Assembly (NCBI GenBank): GCA_963971535.1
Contig: OZ020599.1
Location: forward strand, 96,787,776-96,851,775
Length of the DNA: 64,000 nucleotides
Source of the DNA: Notolepis coatsorum
Lineage: Eukaryota > Chordata > Actinopteri > Aulopiformes > Paralepididae
Reading direction: 5' to 3'
The translations under genes were made by a program, and so were the position numbers. Below, piece by piece: positions 1 to 10,842 of the stretch; the stretch's first letter is position 1; each line of letters opens with the position of its first letter. The notes under the pieces are model-generated. The model ran no database searches, was not told where the DNA came from, and saw nothing but the letters and a program-made list of their open reading frames with translations.

Positions 1-60
1 TGGCGCTAAGCTAGGCTAGCCAATTTCCCAAAAAGTTGGCATGTTCCTTCAACTTCAGCT
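1..60. repeat. Partial end of a MITE-like repeat
   Basis: The first ~60 bases resemble, in reverse complement, the left end of the element at about 62728-63221 (shared pieces include AAGTTGGC and TGTTCCTT). Only the end is in the window, so its size and target duplication cannot be seen. Confidence 0.5.
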
Positions 61-125
61 GTGCACTGTGTACACCGTTAACTGCAGAGACAAAAATGGC
101 CACACAGGCAACTTTGACAACTAAC

Positions 126-264
126 CAATGGTGGTCTCGCAAAACTTCTCATCTGCGACTTCGTTGGCAATGTTGGCCCCCATCAGCACACTCATGGTGA
201 TGCCCAGCTTCTCCTGGATCACGTCGGAGATGAGCTTCAGTCCGTCGGGCCCCTCGTCCACACC
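126..264 (-). CDS. gpd1: gpd1 exon 4 (glycerol-3-phosphate dehydrogenase, internal exon)
   Basis: Exon of cytosolic NAD-dependent glycerol-3-phosphate dehydrogenase, which interconverts dihydroxyacetone phosphate and glycerol 3-phosphate. The 139-bp exon encodes residues matching the family block [20 protein letters not shown] followed by [20 protein letters not shown]. It starts after a cag acceptor (266-265 on the minus strand) in phase 0 and ends at a GTTAG donor (125) in phase 1. It joins the ...SLIK end of the exon at 1687-1827, giving the family's SLIKGVDEGP. Later exons lie left of the window. The frame is clean, so the gene looks functional. The gpd1 assignment rather than gpd1l rests on sequence likeness plus linkage to asic1. 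Confidence 0.92.
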
Positions 265-499
265 CTGTGGAATGAAGCCATGGGTTCCAAATGGTTTTTG
301 GGCAGGTGATCTAATTTTGAGGTTGGATCATTCTTGTGATCATTCTTTCTGCTTCTCACACAATTCATTCAAACCTTTATTTATTCTCGAAAAGACAATT
401 GAGGTCACCCTCATTTTCAATGCTGTCGAGACTTTACACATTTCAATGCACACATTTCTACAATGTAACAATAACAATAACTATCTATAATTAGTACTT

Positions 500-975
500 T
501 TTTTCCACACATGGACCGCAGTCCAGAGCGCCCCACAGCAATTAGTATGAAATGAACATAGGCATAAAATAAACACACAATTGACAGAATAAAAAAACAA
601 TGCATGAATTGCAGACATAAGAATGCTTAAGAAGAACAATGTCGCTCGAAGGCATGTGAACCCCCCCGGAACAGTCAGTCCCCCAAAGACCCCACACATC
701 AATCGCTACCAGATCCCCATCCAAGAGACACACCCCGATAAAGCACATCAGATTCATGACCGAAGGAAAACACAAACAGCCCGCGCCACTCACACCGCCA
801 TGCACGATGATGGGAATGCCACCCCTGGTGCATTTATATAGCGATTTTATCCAAACAACACATTCACCCATTCACTCACACACCATGTGACCATACGAGG
901 TGCCAACATATAACATAACCGGGAACCTTCCGATTACCAGACGACCGTCTCTCTACCTCCTACTCGCCCGAGTAC
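500..975. repeat. Low-complexity stretch and partial interspersed repeat in gpd1 intron 3
   Basis: From about 826 to 975 the sequence resembles the repeat at 28185-28413: a GTGCATTTATATAGC start, CACCCATTCACTCAC, then TTACCAGACGACC and CTCTACCTCCT. No coding content is seen in 500-825. Confidence 0.5.
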
Positions 976-1014
976 GTTTGTAAAACATTGTACGAGTAAA
1001 CTACCTGGGCGTTT

Positions 1015-1483
1015 TTTTTATTTTTATTTTTTATTATCTTTTTCCCCTTCCTTTTTTCCGATTTTTCTCCCATCCCACTGTTAGTCGTTATGCCAATTCC
1101 CAACCCCCTTCCTGGTTGTTGCGCACCCCCCCCCTACTGTTGGTCCGGGAGGCCGGAGACTGTCACATGTTTTCCTCCGACACACGTGCAGCCAGCCGGC
1201 AGCCAGCCTGGCCGCGCAGATTCTCACTGGGAGAGTGTAACGTGTGGAAGGTCGCACTACCTCTCTCCAGATTCTACCCTCGCTGTGCAGGCGCCCCGAC
1301 CGAACTGTAGGGGTCGCTGTCCACAACGCCCAGGACCCAGCCACGGCTTCCCTCCCCCTAACTCAGCCAAACGAGTTAGTATAGCGATCAGCCCGAGCCA
1401 AGGCAATGCTGACTCTCCGGGAGTCGAGACCGCAGCCTCTTGCATTGGTGACGAGCACAATCTCCGCTACGCCACCTGACCGC
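1015..1483 (-). mobile_element. tRNA-derived SINE, copy A
   Basis: Read on the minus strand it begins GGGCGGTCAGGTGGCGTAGC, a tRNA-like A box region, followed by a B-box-like GGTCTCGACTCC. It has a ~350-bp body and an A/T-rich tail. It is flanked by a 14-bp direct repeat, CTACCTGGGCGTTT, at 1001-1014 and 1484-1497, which supports LINE-mediated retroposition. It is homologous to the copies at 3218-3705 and 61669-62160. Confidence 0.85.
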
Positions 1484-1686
1484 CTACCTGGGCGTTTGAG
1501 AATAATGATCACATGACAACAACCGTGTGGTTATGGACCCAGCTTCCACCCAGGAAGGGAAACAAATCACAGGCACAGAAAATGTGTTTTTAGAACACAC
1601 TGGCTCAATGGTTAACCCAAAGTGATAATGGAGGTCAGAATAAAGAGGCTGTGGGTTGAAAGATCAAACCAAACGGAGAGCCTTAC

Positions 1687-1827
1687 CTTAATAAGGGACA
1701 TGCCCAGAGCGTCACTCTTGATCTTCCCCTTCATCGTGTCACACGCCCTCCCGATGAACTGGTGTGGGATTACAAACACCAGAATGTCTGCATCACTGGA
1801 CGCCTCCACCAGGTCTGCGACAGCCAC
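1687..1827 (-). CDS. gpd1: gpd1 exon 3
   Basis: A 141-bp, 47-codon exon in phase 0 at both ends. It encodes [20 protein letters not shown], then PHQFIG, and ends in SLIK; this is the part of the NAD-binding domain containing the conserved PHQF motif. The SLIK lysine belongs to the substrate site in this family. The acceptor is CAG before 1827 and the donor is GTAAGG from 1686. Adjoining exon 2 and exon 4 rebuilds the family sequence without a gap. The intron to exon 4 carries SINE copy A. Confidence 0.93.
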
Positions 1828-2062
1828 CTGGGGGGGGGTCAGACAGGGTCAGAGATCTGTAGAGACTGATAAACAAACTGGGCGTAAGCAGTCACACCTG
1901 TTCCAGGACACCACCGCAGCAACGGGATTTCACAGCAGTTAGTTAAATGAACTCAAAACATAATGGAGTGTTCAGTTGGAAGAAGCCTACTTACAGCAGC
2001 GAGGACCGCTGTCGCAACACAGTCTGTACACTATGATCATAAGTTAACATGTCCATTAATAC

Positions 2063-2440
2063 TAGGGGTGTAACGGTACACAAAAACCACGGTTCAGTAC
2101 GTACCTCGGTTTTGAAGTCACGGTTCGGTACGGGTTTTCGGTACAGTGGGGGAAAGTTTGGCTTTCCATGTTCCACTCAGGGGTGATGTAGTGTGCAGTA
2201 ACTAATTGTACTTGTAGGGCTGTCAACGAATATTCTATATTGAAATTAATAATCGACTTGTAAAGAAAAAATAAAAAAATAAAAATTATATTAGATTGTG
2301 AAAAAAAAACAGCCCCCGGTGGGCGGTCGTTAGTGGTTAACATACCGGTGTATTAGTTCGGTACACAGCCGTTCGGTACGGTACGGTACACACTGACACG
2401 GTTCGGTATGGATACGTGTACCTTAACCTTTACACCCCTA
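2063..2440. mobile_element. hAT-like MITE in gpd1 intron 2
   Basis: A 378-bp element with terminal inverted repeats TAGGGGTGTAA...TTACACCCCTA, flanked by a perfect 8-bp target duplication, ATTAATAC, at 2055-2062 and 2441-2448. The 8-bp duplication is the hAT superfamily hallmark. The ends are rich in CGGTAC motifs (repeated TTCGGTACGG). No transposase is encoded, so it is non-autonomous. Confidence 0.88.
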
Positions 2441-3217
2441 ATTAATACACATCTCCATTTAATGGTTGTTTAAATTGACATAATATGCCCTCAGTCAAAA
2501 TTGTATGGCGTTAACATTAACATATTGTTCTGGCAGCAGACTTCCGGGGTTATTGCACGGACTACAGCGTATGATGTACTGTGTATATCATGCCAGTTAG
2601 GGTACCTTGTGTATACGGCTTACTTTTACTCTTAAGTCCAAAGCACACAGCGGGGCGCGCGACAGCAGTTCAGGACCGTTTACAACCTAATAATACGGAT
2701 CGTCTATTGGCTGAGCGAACTTGGGCATTCGAGTGACATCACGTCCCGAATCAAAGAGGAAATAACTAACACTAGTTGTTGTTGTCGTCGTCGAAGATTT
2801 ATAATAATCACAAAATGCATTCAGTGCTGGATCTAACTAAACGGATTTATGGAAAGTTCAAGGCCGGACCACAAAGCTTCTGGAAGGGTTAGCGCGACAC
2901 GCTATGATTCGTACAGTGATGGTCTACCGGCAGCTGAAAAAGTGAGAACAATTCCCCCCCCACCAGTTAACCTGAAAGGTGTGCTGATCAGCAGTAATGC
3001 AATGTCATGATTGATGAGAGTATTGATAAATTTAAATAGACAAATTCGTTAATGTAGGCTATATTATTAAGGTTTATTTTGTCTCATATTTTTATATTCA
3101 GAGTTCATTATATTTATACATTCAGATTTAAATTGTATTGCCTATATTTATGTATTCCTACCATTACCCTGCCCATACCTGTACCTCCCCCATGCTGCTA
3201 TGACGTCTGAATAAAGA

Positions 3218-3705
3218 TTTTTTTTTTTTTTTTATCCACTTTTTCTCCCACTTTTCTATATTTTCTCCCATCCCAATTTCGTATCATCCAATTCAACCCT
3301 CCCCTGTCACGAACGCTGTTTCTTGCCTCCCACAAGCCGGCTGCAATGTGGACTAAGTCATACATAGCACAAGTCCCCTCCGGTACTTGAGGTAACAGCA
3401 GTCGCATCTTTTCACCTGCGCAGCTCGATCTCTCAGTGGCGAGGAGTAACGCGTGGGAGGCTCACGCTGCCCCCGACACTTCCTGATTCTACTGCGCAGG
3501 CGCACCAACCGACCTGTAGGAGTCGCTGTCCACAACGCCCGATCCCCACCCTTCAGTTTCCCTCCCCGTAATACGGCCCAATGTGTATTACTGTGGACGA
3601 CCAGCTAAACTGAAAGCAAATGTGGAGCGCTGGGCTCGAACAGGCGAGCCCAGCGTCTCCAGATTTCGTGGTGAGCGCCTTGCCCACTACGCCACGTAGC
3701 CGCCC
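3218..3705 (-). mobile_element. tRNA-derived SINE, copy B
   Basis: Same family as copy A. On the minus strand it starts GGGCGGCTACGTGGCGTAGT and has a B-box-like region, CTGTTCGAGCCC. The poly-A tail reads as T17 on the plus strand. Flanked by AATAAAGA at 3210-3217 and 3706-3713. It lies only ~100 bp downstream of gpd1 exon 2, in antisense-tail orientation. Confidence 0.85.
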
Positions 3706-3807
3706 AATAAAGAAACATCTTATCAACCACAACATCAGACTAAATGGAGCCCAAAAGCGTCCGATGAGATGAAGTTCTATTTGAAACCAAGCGTTCTCCT
3801 ACTGTAC

Positions 3808-3985
3808 CACGTTGGGGGGCAGCTTGTGTCCGGGGAGGTACTTCACGTTCACGTGGTCAGTGTTGATGATTTCCGTCAGTTTGCGCCCATCCACCATCTC
3901 CTCAAACACCCACATCTTCACCGTGTCGTCGAACCGCGCGTTCTGAGCGGCGTTGGCACCCACTATCTTGGCGATGGCAGAACCC
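3808..3985 (-). CDS. gpd1: gpd1 exon 2 (NAD-binding domain)
   Basis: A 178-bp exon encoding the N-terminal Rossmann fold of glycerol-3-phosphate dehydrogenase. It begins in phase 2 (G|GGT) with GSAIAKIVG, continues through KMWVFEE and [20 protein letters not shown], and ends in LPPNV with a GTACAG donor at 3807. This phase matches the vertebrate gene, where exon 1 supplies the start methionine and the GSGNW part of the nucleotide-binding motif. I could not find that short exon 1 in 4-15 kb. A LINE fragment begins about 60 bp upstream of the acceptor, close to a good branch-point candidate (CCTAAC). Confidence 0.93.
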
Positions 3986-4045
3986 CTGTTATTGTTGAAC
4001 AGTTGATGGTTAGGATGGTACATTCCACTCACACTACTTCCACTC

Positions 4046-5450
4046 CCACAGCCGTAAAAAGATGTGAATCCCTACCCACATTCAAAACCGCTCTTAAAGA
4101 GCACCTACGGGAGGCTGCAATTAGAAACTGGCCACCGTAAAGGTCCAACCCCCCCCAAATAGACAGTCTCCTTCCCACCGTATGTATATTTTTTTCTCCC
4201 ACCCCCTCCTAATGTACAGTCTCCTCCCCACCGTATGTATATAATCTCTGTTAGGATCTATGGGTAACAGTACTGTATATTTGCATATCGTATGTCACAA
4301 ATGTAACAGTACTATATAGCTGTATGTCATGTATGTCCCTCCCTATGTCAGAAATGTCATGATGTCATGTATGTCATAAATGTCACTATGAATTGAAAAT
4401 GGGGGACCCTGATGTAAACAAGACAAACGTGTTTTTCTCTGGTCTGCATCCCCTTAACACTTTGGATACCAGCCACGACATAACACGTGTTATCAGCCCG
4501 CCCCCTAAATGCCCAGCACGACAATTATCGTGATTTTTTTTTTATTAGCGATCTGAATTCATATTTCATCAACCGAGTCTACCGTTGGGAAACCAGTCCC
4601 ATCAGGAGCTCAGATGTGAAAAAGCGCCCCCTATCGTCTCCCAGATGGTAATGCACCCTTTTGGAATGGACAATGAAAATGGATGAGAAAAAAAAATCCG
4701 GAATCCACATTTTACTTCTCACGCATGTAACCGGAGATGATCCCAGTCATTGTGGACCATCAGAACAGCGTGTAATAATGTGTTTACAGTATGTAGCATT
4801 GGATCAATAAAAGGATCGATTTTTGGAATGGCTATCAGGAATTGGAATAATCTTTTTGAATACCATCTGATCTCAGGTAAGGAATCGATTTGACCAGTCT
4901 TAGGATAATCAGACCTGTTTTCACGGAGATATAAGCTTTTCCCCTATGTGTGATATGGCTGTTTGGCTGTGCGAGCGATCAGGAAATATATCAGATCAGA
5001 TATCAGATCGCCTATATAGCGTGTATACGTACACATATACTATCGATAATCTAGCGTTTATTTGAAAACGATTCATAAATAGGCCGAGAAATGAGAACGT
5101 TTTTTGTGTATTCTAGAATATTCCGTTTATTATGGAATATTTTTATTTTCCTTGAAAACGAGGGCGTTTCAAGATGCTATAAAACGGAAATGAACCGATA
5201 AAAAAACAATCCGCTTCGACAATGTTGACTGGAAAATGAGTCATTGATAAGCGACGGGCAGATTAGACACATAGCCATAATTTAAAACATAGATTAGGCG
5301 ATATTAACGGCAACATTGAAGTGGATGCTGGGCATTCAAGCACTAAATCGTGCGCCCCCTGCTGGCACTGAAAGTGTTAACAATTGTGTGTATTGAGCCG
5401 TACTGTATTGTACCCATTCTGCAATCTGTTAAATAAAGTTTTCATTCATT
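4046..5450 (+). mobile_element. LINE 3' fragment, family 1, interrupted by a piggyBac-like element
   Basis: Homologous to the 3' end of the LINE at 59608-61530. The C-terminal reading frame ([20 protein letters not shown]...) ends in a stop near 4140, and an A/T-rich 3' UTR with GGGGGACCCTGATGTAAACA follows. The tail resumes at 5377 (TTAACAATTGTGTGTATTGAG) and ends in ATTCATTCATTC. The gap 4458-5376 is a separate TTAA-flanked insertion. Confidence 0.8.
4458..5376. mobile_element. piggyBac-like non-autonomous element, copy 1
   Basis: A 919-bp insertion in a LINE tail. It is flanked by TTAA on both sides (4454-4457 and 5377-5380), and removing it with one TTAA restores the LINE sequence. Terminal inverted repeats are CACTTTGGATACCAGC and (reverse complement of the right end) CACTTTCAGTGCCAGC. 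The TTAA duplication is the piggyBac hallmark. No transposase is seen. Related to 10843-11754, with shared internal pieces such as TTGGAATA...TTTTTG. Confidence 0.82.
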
Positions 5451-5451
5451 C

Positions 5452-5512
5452 ATTCATCCTTATAGCCGAATTTCCCTCGGGATGAATAAAGCAATTCTAT
5501 TCTATTCTATAC
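5452..5512 (+). repeat. LINE 3' tail fragment
   Basis: GAATTTCCCTCGGGATGAAT followed by AAAGCAATTCTATTCTATTC. This is the classic tail of a Rex1/CR1-group LINE in fish; the reverse-complement counterpart is at 63721-64000. Confidence 0.65.
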
Positions 5513-6104
5513 GTTTCACTGCTGTTTTAGGTATCTGAAAAAGCGGCGTCACTGTGGGTACTAGACCCGTGTGACACAGGAAACCACTGTGGTTTTGATT
5601 TTAGTCACAGTGCTCATCAACAGACCGCTCTCAGTCTCATCTCACATCAGTTCAGCAGTTCAACACACCAATTATTAATGGCTGTGGTTGTTTCATTGCC
5701 AACACCTGTTGCTTACTTAGCCAGATAACCATGTGGTGATGTATTACAATAGAAGAAGACTATTCATAGTTTTCTCTTGTCTTGCCAGCCAAGCTCCTCG
5801 GCCTGGTCATTTAATGATGAATAACCACCACCTGTTTGCCAACCAAGATGTCTGTGATTTACACCAATCACTGGACTGGTAATCAGTGATCACCATCACC
5901 TTGCACTAAGCACAGCAGCGGAGATCCACTCAGCAGCATGGGTGTGATTATAAATGCCCAAAATGTCCATGGCTGCTTTTTAGGCTCGTTTGGCTGAAAG
6001 AGAAGCAGGTTCTCCACTCAAAGCCTTTGCCAGCCTCGTCTACGTTCCAAAGATTTAGAACACATTGGACACAGGCGGGTTGAGCTGTGATTGATTGATA
6101 GAAA
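5513..6104. other. Stretch with no recognisable feature
   Basis: No gene, repeat family or open frame recognised. It is probably intron 1 of gpd1 or the asic1-gpd1 spacer. Confidence 0.4.
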
Positions 6105-6770
6105 ATTGTATTAAGAGATTGCAGAATGGGTACAATACAGTACGGCTCAATGTGAACATAAGCCTGTTCAGACTTCAGAGCCTATTGTACTCCATGTTAT
6201 ACTGCACACCTCTGGTTTAATTATAGCACAGCAAAAATCTAAAAACTGCAGGTAGCATAATGATGCATTTAGGATCCTCCTTAAGCTCCCAAGGCGGACT
6301 AGTGCAAGCCATCTGTTTGTGACTACAAATGTCCCCACCTTCCATGCTCTGTTGAGGAACTTGATGTTTAAATGTATGTGTCGATTATTAGAGTAAAAAA
6401 AAAAGATAATAGGTGCCATTAGTGATGTAAAACAAAGTGATACAAGGTAGGTACTCCTCTGATTTGTGGAAACATTGAAATCGATGCCTTTATGTACTTT
6501 AATCTATGTTGTTGTTGGCCTTGTTTCTTTTGTTATTGTATTCTCGTTGTTGTTTTGTATATTATGTGTAATATGGACCTTGAGTCTGAAATAAAGTCTT
6601 CATCATCAATACACACAATTGTTAATAAGGGGATGCAGACCAGAGAAAGACTTTCGTCTTGTTTACATCAGGGTCCCCCATGTTCAATTCATAATGACAT
6701 ACTACACACAACATACAGATATATCATGACATACAGATATACAGTACTGTTACATTTAACAATGAGACTG
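6105..6770 (-). mobile_element. LINE family 1 tail (minus), split by another retroposon
   Basis: 6105-6148 and about 6603-6770 together match, in reverse complement, the 3' UTR of the LINE at 59608-61530 (GCAGAATGGGTACAATACAG; GGGGATGCAGACCAGAGAAA). The interval 6149-6602 is foreign. It ends in GAGTCTGAAATAAAGTC plus TCATCATCA, the look of a plus-strand LINE 3' end. The flanking TCAAT on both sides may be its target duplication. Confidence 0.65.
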
Positions 6771-7096
6771 TAGAATCTGGACACAGCAGGACGGGTCACA
6801 AACCACAATGACCTCAAGGGAGGGGGGTTGAAAGGGTATTATATATATGTTACGATGAATAACACCTCATGAATGCATGGTAGTCGTCTGGGCATTGTGA
6901 ATGTATCCTGGTATAATGCGTGTGAGAGAAAGATAACAAACTAGAGCAATTGATCGATGACGATAATTATTCGACCACTTGTGGTTTGATCATAGCCTGC
7001 AGTTGCTTAGCTAGTTGTTCAGCAGGTGTCCCTCCCCATGGGGCTAAAGCTGGCTAGCGTGCTGCTAGCTACGTGTCATAGTTAGCCTGTAGCCCC
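6771..7096. other. Stretch with no recognisable feature
   Basis: A/T-rich unique sequence with short runs of GCTAGC-type words. Nothing supported. Confidence 0.35.
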
Positions 7097-7643
7097 TTTC
7101 GTGACTGTGATGCACCGAGTGAATCCACAGTCACTTGCTCCTCAATAGGAAACCAACCTAGATTTACCCTGAAGGACTGGTTCTAACCGAACCGTTCGTT
7201 ATACAAGAATCACAGAGACATTTCAAAGGTATTCACAGTTGCACGAGGGTGTCGGACAGAGATGCGGGATGGTTTGAAAGCTCGGCGTTGCTAATAAACA
7301 TTTTAAATATTTTTTATAAACTGGTCAACACTGCATTACTTCCGGCGTTGGGTGCATGATGCGCATGCGCTGTGATCACACCAGGCAGCCAACGCCGGAA
7401 ATAATGCCGTGTTGACCAGTTTATAAGAATTATTTAAAATGTTTATTAGCAACGCCGAGCTTTCAAACCCTAGCGTATCTCTGTCCGAAACCCTCGTGCA
7501 ACTGTGACTACCTTTGAAATGTCTCTGTGATTCTTGTATAACGAACGGTTCGGTTAGAACCAGTCATTCAGGGTAAATCTAGGTTGGTTTCCTATTGAGG
7601 AGCAAGTGACTGTGGATTCACTCGGTGCATCACAGTCACGAAA
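7097..7643. repeat. Large near-perfect palindrome (foldback element)
   Basis: Two 255-bp inverted arms, 7097-7351 and 7389-7643, around a 37-bp spacer. The outer ends are TTTCGTGACTGTGATGCACC and its complement. Each end also contains a small internal hairpin (GTGACTGTG...CACAGTCAC). Arms differ at only a few sites (for example CTGAAGGACTGG versus CTGAATGACTGG). No coding capacity. It is most likely a foldback-type MITE; no clear target duplication was found. Confidence 0.9.
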
Positions 7644-8204
7644 TTGGCTAAGTTAGCCAGCTGCCACGCAGCGCTAGTTTCTATGTAATAACAACGCTGT
7701 TACTGTGTAGTGCTAGCTAGCCAACGCGATGATGGGTGACGGTAACGCAATCTATATATAACTAAACTTGGGTTTTTAGTCATGAGATCACGATCAAGTA
7801 CCACCACCCTGTTATGTTAGTGTTATTAACCTACCAATTTCCAGAGCCAATGATGCAGATTTTCTTTGGAGCTGCCATTCTGAAGTCGTGGTTGTTACAC
7901 AAATCAAACCTCGACGAGCAAAAGGATTGTTGTTTCCAGCGAGTTTGAGTTTTGCAACACAGTTGGTTTCAGCGGTGGCTGCAGTTACAGTACGAGGTGC
8001 ACAGAATCTAACAAAGCAACAGCTCCTGTTCCATTGGTCTGTCTGGCAGGAGGGGAGACTCTGCCCCGCCCACTATGTTGGCCAAGTGGTCGTTTGGGGT
8101 CATAGGTCAGTAGGCTCAAAGTAACTTGGACAAATGTTTCTTCCATGTGTCTCTGCTTTATAGGATCTTGACTTTCAAAATGCAAAACGAAATTAACACT
8201 TTAA

Positions 8205-8357
8205 TAACCCTTTAACTGCCACACAGGACAGAAGGTTAACCCTTTACTATCATCACACAACCAACCGGCTGTCGTGTGGCAGTGAAAGGGTTAACCTTCT
8301 GTGTGTTGTCGCAGTGAAAGGGTTAACCGTTTGGCAGCGCGGCAGTGAAAGGGTTAA
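8205..8357. repeat. TTAA-bounded palindromic repeat, locus 1
   Basis: Units of ~29-35 bp of the form TTAACCCTTTCACTGCCACAC: two in forward orientation followed by three in reverse (GTGTGGCAGTGAAAGGGTTAA-like). The same layout appears at 27669-27852 and 44223-44571 plus 51911-51997. Confidence 0.75.
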
Positions 8358-8379
8358 ACACTCAACACTACACCATATT

Positions 8380-8632
8380 TTGTATCTATTAATTACAAAA
8401 AGGTGTGCACATCCCTACCTCATGTTTGCATTTTAATAAAAAGGTTGCATTTGTACTTCACTTTGTAATCTAGTTTTGTATATTGTATATTTTGTATAGT
8501 GTTTGGCCTTTATTCTTTTTACCTTTTACTGTATGAAGCACAATCTCAGGAGGCTCATACAGAACCAAGCATTTCACTGTAATGTACATTATATGTGACA
8601 AATAAAGAAAACTTGAACTTGACTTCTTATAG
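8380..8632 (+). repeat. LINE 3' end fragment
   Basis: Ends GTGACAAATAAAGAAAACTT then GAACTTGACTT, the 3' tail of a jockey-group fish LINE. It abuts, tail to tail, the reverse-oriented fragment at 8640-8830. Confidence 0.6.
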
Positions 8633-8639
8633 ATTCAAG

Positions 8640-8830
8640 ATTCAAGAGGTTTATTTGTCACATACATACCAGGGCATACAGAAAATGCGGGTGGCCATGC
8701 CCGCTTTGATTGTGCAATAATACTAAAATCGACATAATAAACAGGTAATAAAATAGACATAAAATAAGCATGATAAAATTGACATGCTAAAGTCCTGAAA
8801 TAATGCAATACAATGTTAGCTATAGATGTG
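8640..8830 (-). repeat. LINE 3' end fragment (reverse)
   Basis: TTCAAGATTCAAGAGGTTTA...TTTGTCACATAC and AAATGCGGGTGGCCATGCCC match the 3' end, on the minus strand, of the LINE at 54125-55110. Confidence 0.65.
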
Positions 8831-9647
8831 TTGTTTTTGTCCTCTGTGTGAGCAAGCCGTAAGCCAAATCCCTTATGTGTGACTTATACTTGGAAAATAT
8901 ACCTTATTCCGATTCTGAAATGTATGCATTTTGCATTGTGGCTGTGTGGTAGGGGGCTACTCTAAATCATCAAAGGTGCACTTCACAAAACAAAAACAAT
9001 ACGGATTTATTTTGCACATAATCTCACACACATCCAAAAACTAAACTGTGTCATGGAGTTGAAATTAACACAACACAAGGATCAAATGACATCACTGGTG
9101 GCCATTATTCAAACTCCTTTACTCTCAATAACTGTCAAACTAAATAAAAAAAAAATTGAAGTGCCCCTTTAACTGATTAAAAAGCAGAATGACAGAAGGA
9201 ACATTGTGAGATCCATTCTGCAGACTGTAACTCTGGAACAAAGGGGGCCGTGTTGTGAAAGAGGTGCATGGTCGTCACAAGAGACAGAAATACCAGAGGA
9301 ACTGAATTCAGCACTTTAGTTTCTTCAAGACACATTGGGGAATGTTTAGTTCACTCCACAAAATACGTATATTTTCAGATATGGAACGGATACCAGCCCC
9401 CACCCTTGAAAAGAAAAACTGAACAGGCCAGTTTATTACTCACATGGAATTCCTCATACGATTTACATTCCAGAGAGTATTTCATGTAGTACCAGTAATT
9501 AAAGGTTGCCAAGCGTTTATCTGGTTATGTCATTCCACATTCTGACCAAATTGAACATGTTACCAATGCATAATACAGACCACAGGATTGCTGCTTCATA
9601 ACAAAACATTGTTGAAATAGAGCCATACTGTACTCCTGTAAGTGTAA
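8831..9647. other. Stretch with no recognisable feature
   Basis: A/T-rich sequence without recognised repeats or conserved open frames. Confidence 0.35.
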
Positions 9648-9652
9648 GTTGC

Positions 9653-9995
9653 TGTAACGTTCTGGGTTTCTGTCCTCAGGAGGGGAAACCATAATGCCAT
9701 TCTGGAGTATTTCACCCTGTTCTCTGTAATTACCACTGATTGACTGTCACCTGTGGTTTGTTGTCACTAATTACTGCATGTGGTTTGCTGGGAGTTTGCC
9801 TTTATAGTAATCCCTTGTTTCTCTGTCTGTTGTCGGATCTTCAACAGAACTACGGCGAGCAGTCGGCCACGGACAAGAAATGGGACCTCTTGTCTTTGCT
9901 GTTATTATTTAGTTTCTCTTGTCCTTCTTTACACACATCTCCGTCTCCTTATTACCTTCTACTATTGGACTCAACTCCTACCTTGAATCGTAACA
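9653..9995. mobile_element. Solo LTR
   Basis: 343 bp beginning TGTAACGTTC and ending ATCGTAACA (TG...CA termini with inverted TGTWACG ends). Flanked by a perfect 5-bp duplication, GTTGC, at 9648-9652 and 9996-10000. This is the signature of an LTR retrotransposon reduced to one LTR by recombination. It is not related to the Gypsy or BEL LTRs in this window. Confidence 0.82.
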
Positions 9996-10000
9996 GTTGC

Positions 10001-10838
10001 AGAGGAAATGTGTTTCAATGGTAGTACAAGTGTAGGCCTACATGTTGCAACAGCAAGTTCACGTTGGTATTTCTGCTGCAGTTATCAAACTTACATTTCA
10101 CATCAAAATATGCATATATATGGGCCTCATATTATGAGACAGAAACTCAGACTTACAAGAGAACAGCTTCTGGGTTGATCTTCTTTTGACTCTGTCACGT
10201 TTAGATTTAGCATAACCTTTTGACACGGAATAACTCGAGAATTCTGAAATCATGGGAGAGAGAGCGGGGGGAGACAATTAATGAATGTGGATGAGAGCCT
10301 TGACATTAAGTGGTTGTAGCTACGGCTGTGGGGGTGCGGGAGACATGATCCAATAGCGTTTTATACGCCTGAGTCTCCTGAACACGGAGAGACCAATTCC
10401 AAGTTGATCAGCACTCTCTCTGCCGATCTATAGTCACTTTTCCACACTATATAAAAGGTGAAAGACTCACACTCACAGCCATGCTGACATCCAGACGTTT
10501 TCGTTTGAAACTACTTTTAGTCAGGGGAGTAAAGTGTAAAGTGTGTTTGTCAGCGGGGTCTTTTAAGGTTTTTCTGCAGTTTTTCATGTAAAAAAAGTTA
10601 CCATTTAGCTCAGCATAAATACAATACATTAATCTGTTAGATATGGGGCATAAAATGAGACATATAACTCTATTAGTATCGACGTGGCATCTGTTAGACC
10701 CACGTTTGATATTCTGGAAAGTTGTGAACGTTTTCTGTTAATCTGGTAAACTGTTGGTTGTATTGGATTTATGCAGAGCTAAATGCTAATGTGGCTAACT
10801 AACAGTAAACTTTTGTACATGAAATACAGCCCAAAACT
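10001..10838. other. Stretch with no gene; short repeat paired with 11759-11785
   Basis: No gene recognised. GTGTGTTTGTCAGCGGGGTC near 10540-10560 recurs in reverse complement just right of the element at 10843-11754. This may mark the ends of an older element. Confidence 0.4.
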
Positions 10839-10842
10839 TTAA

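Noticed and set aside
1090-1479. 129-codon frame
   Set aside because: Lies inside SINE copy A, antisense; no protein likeness.
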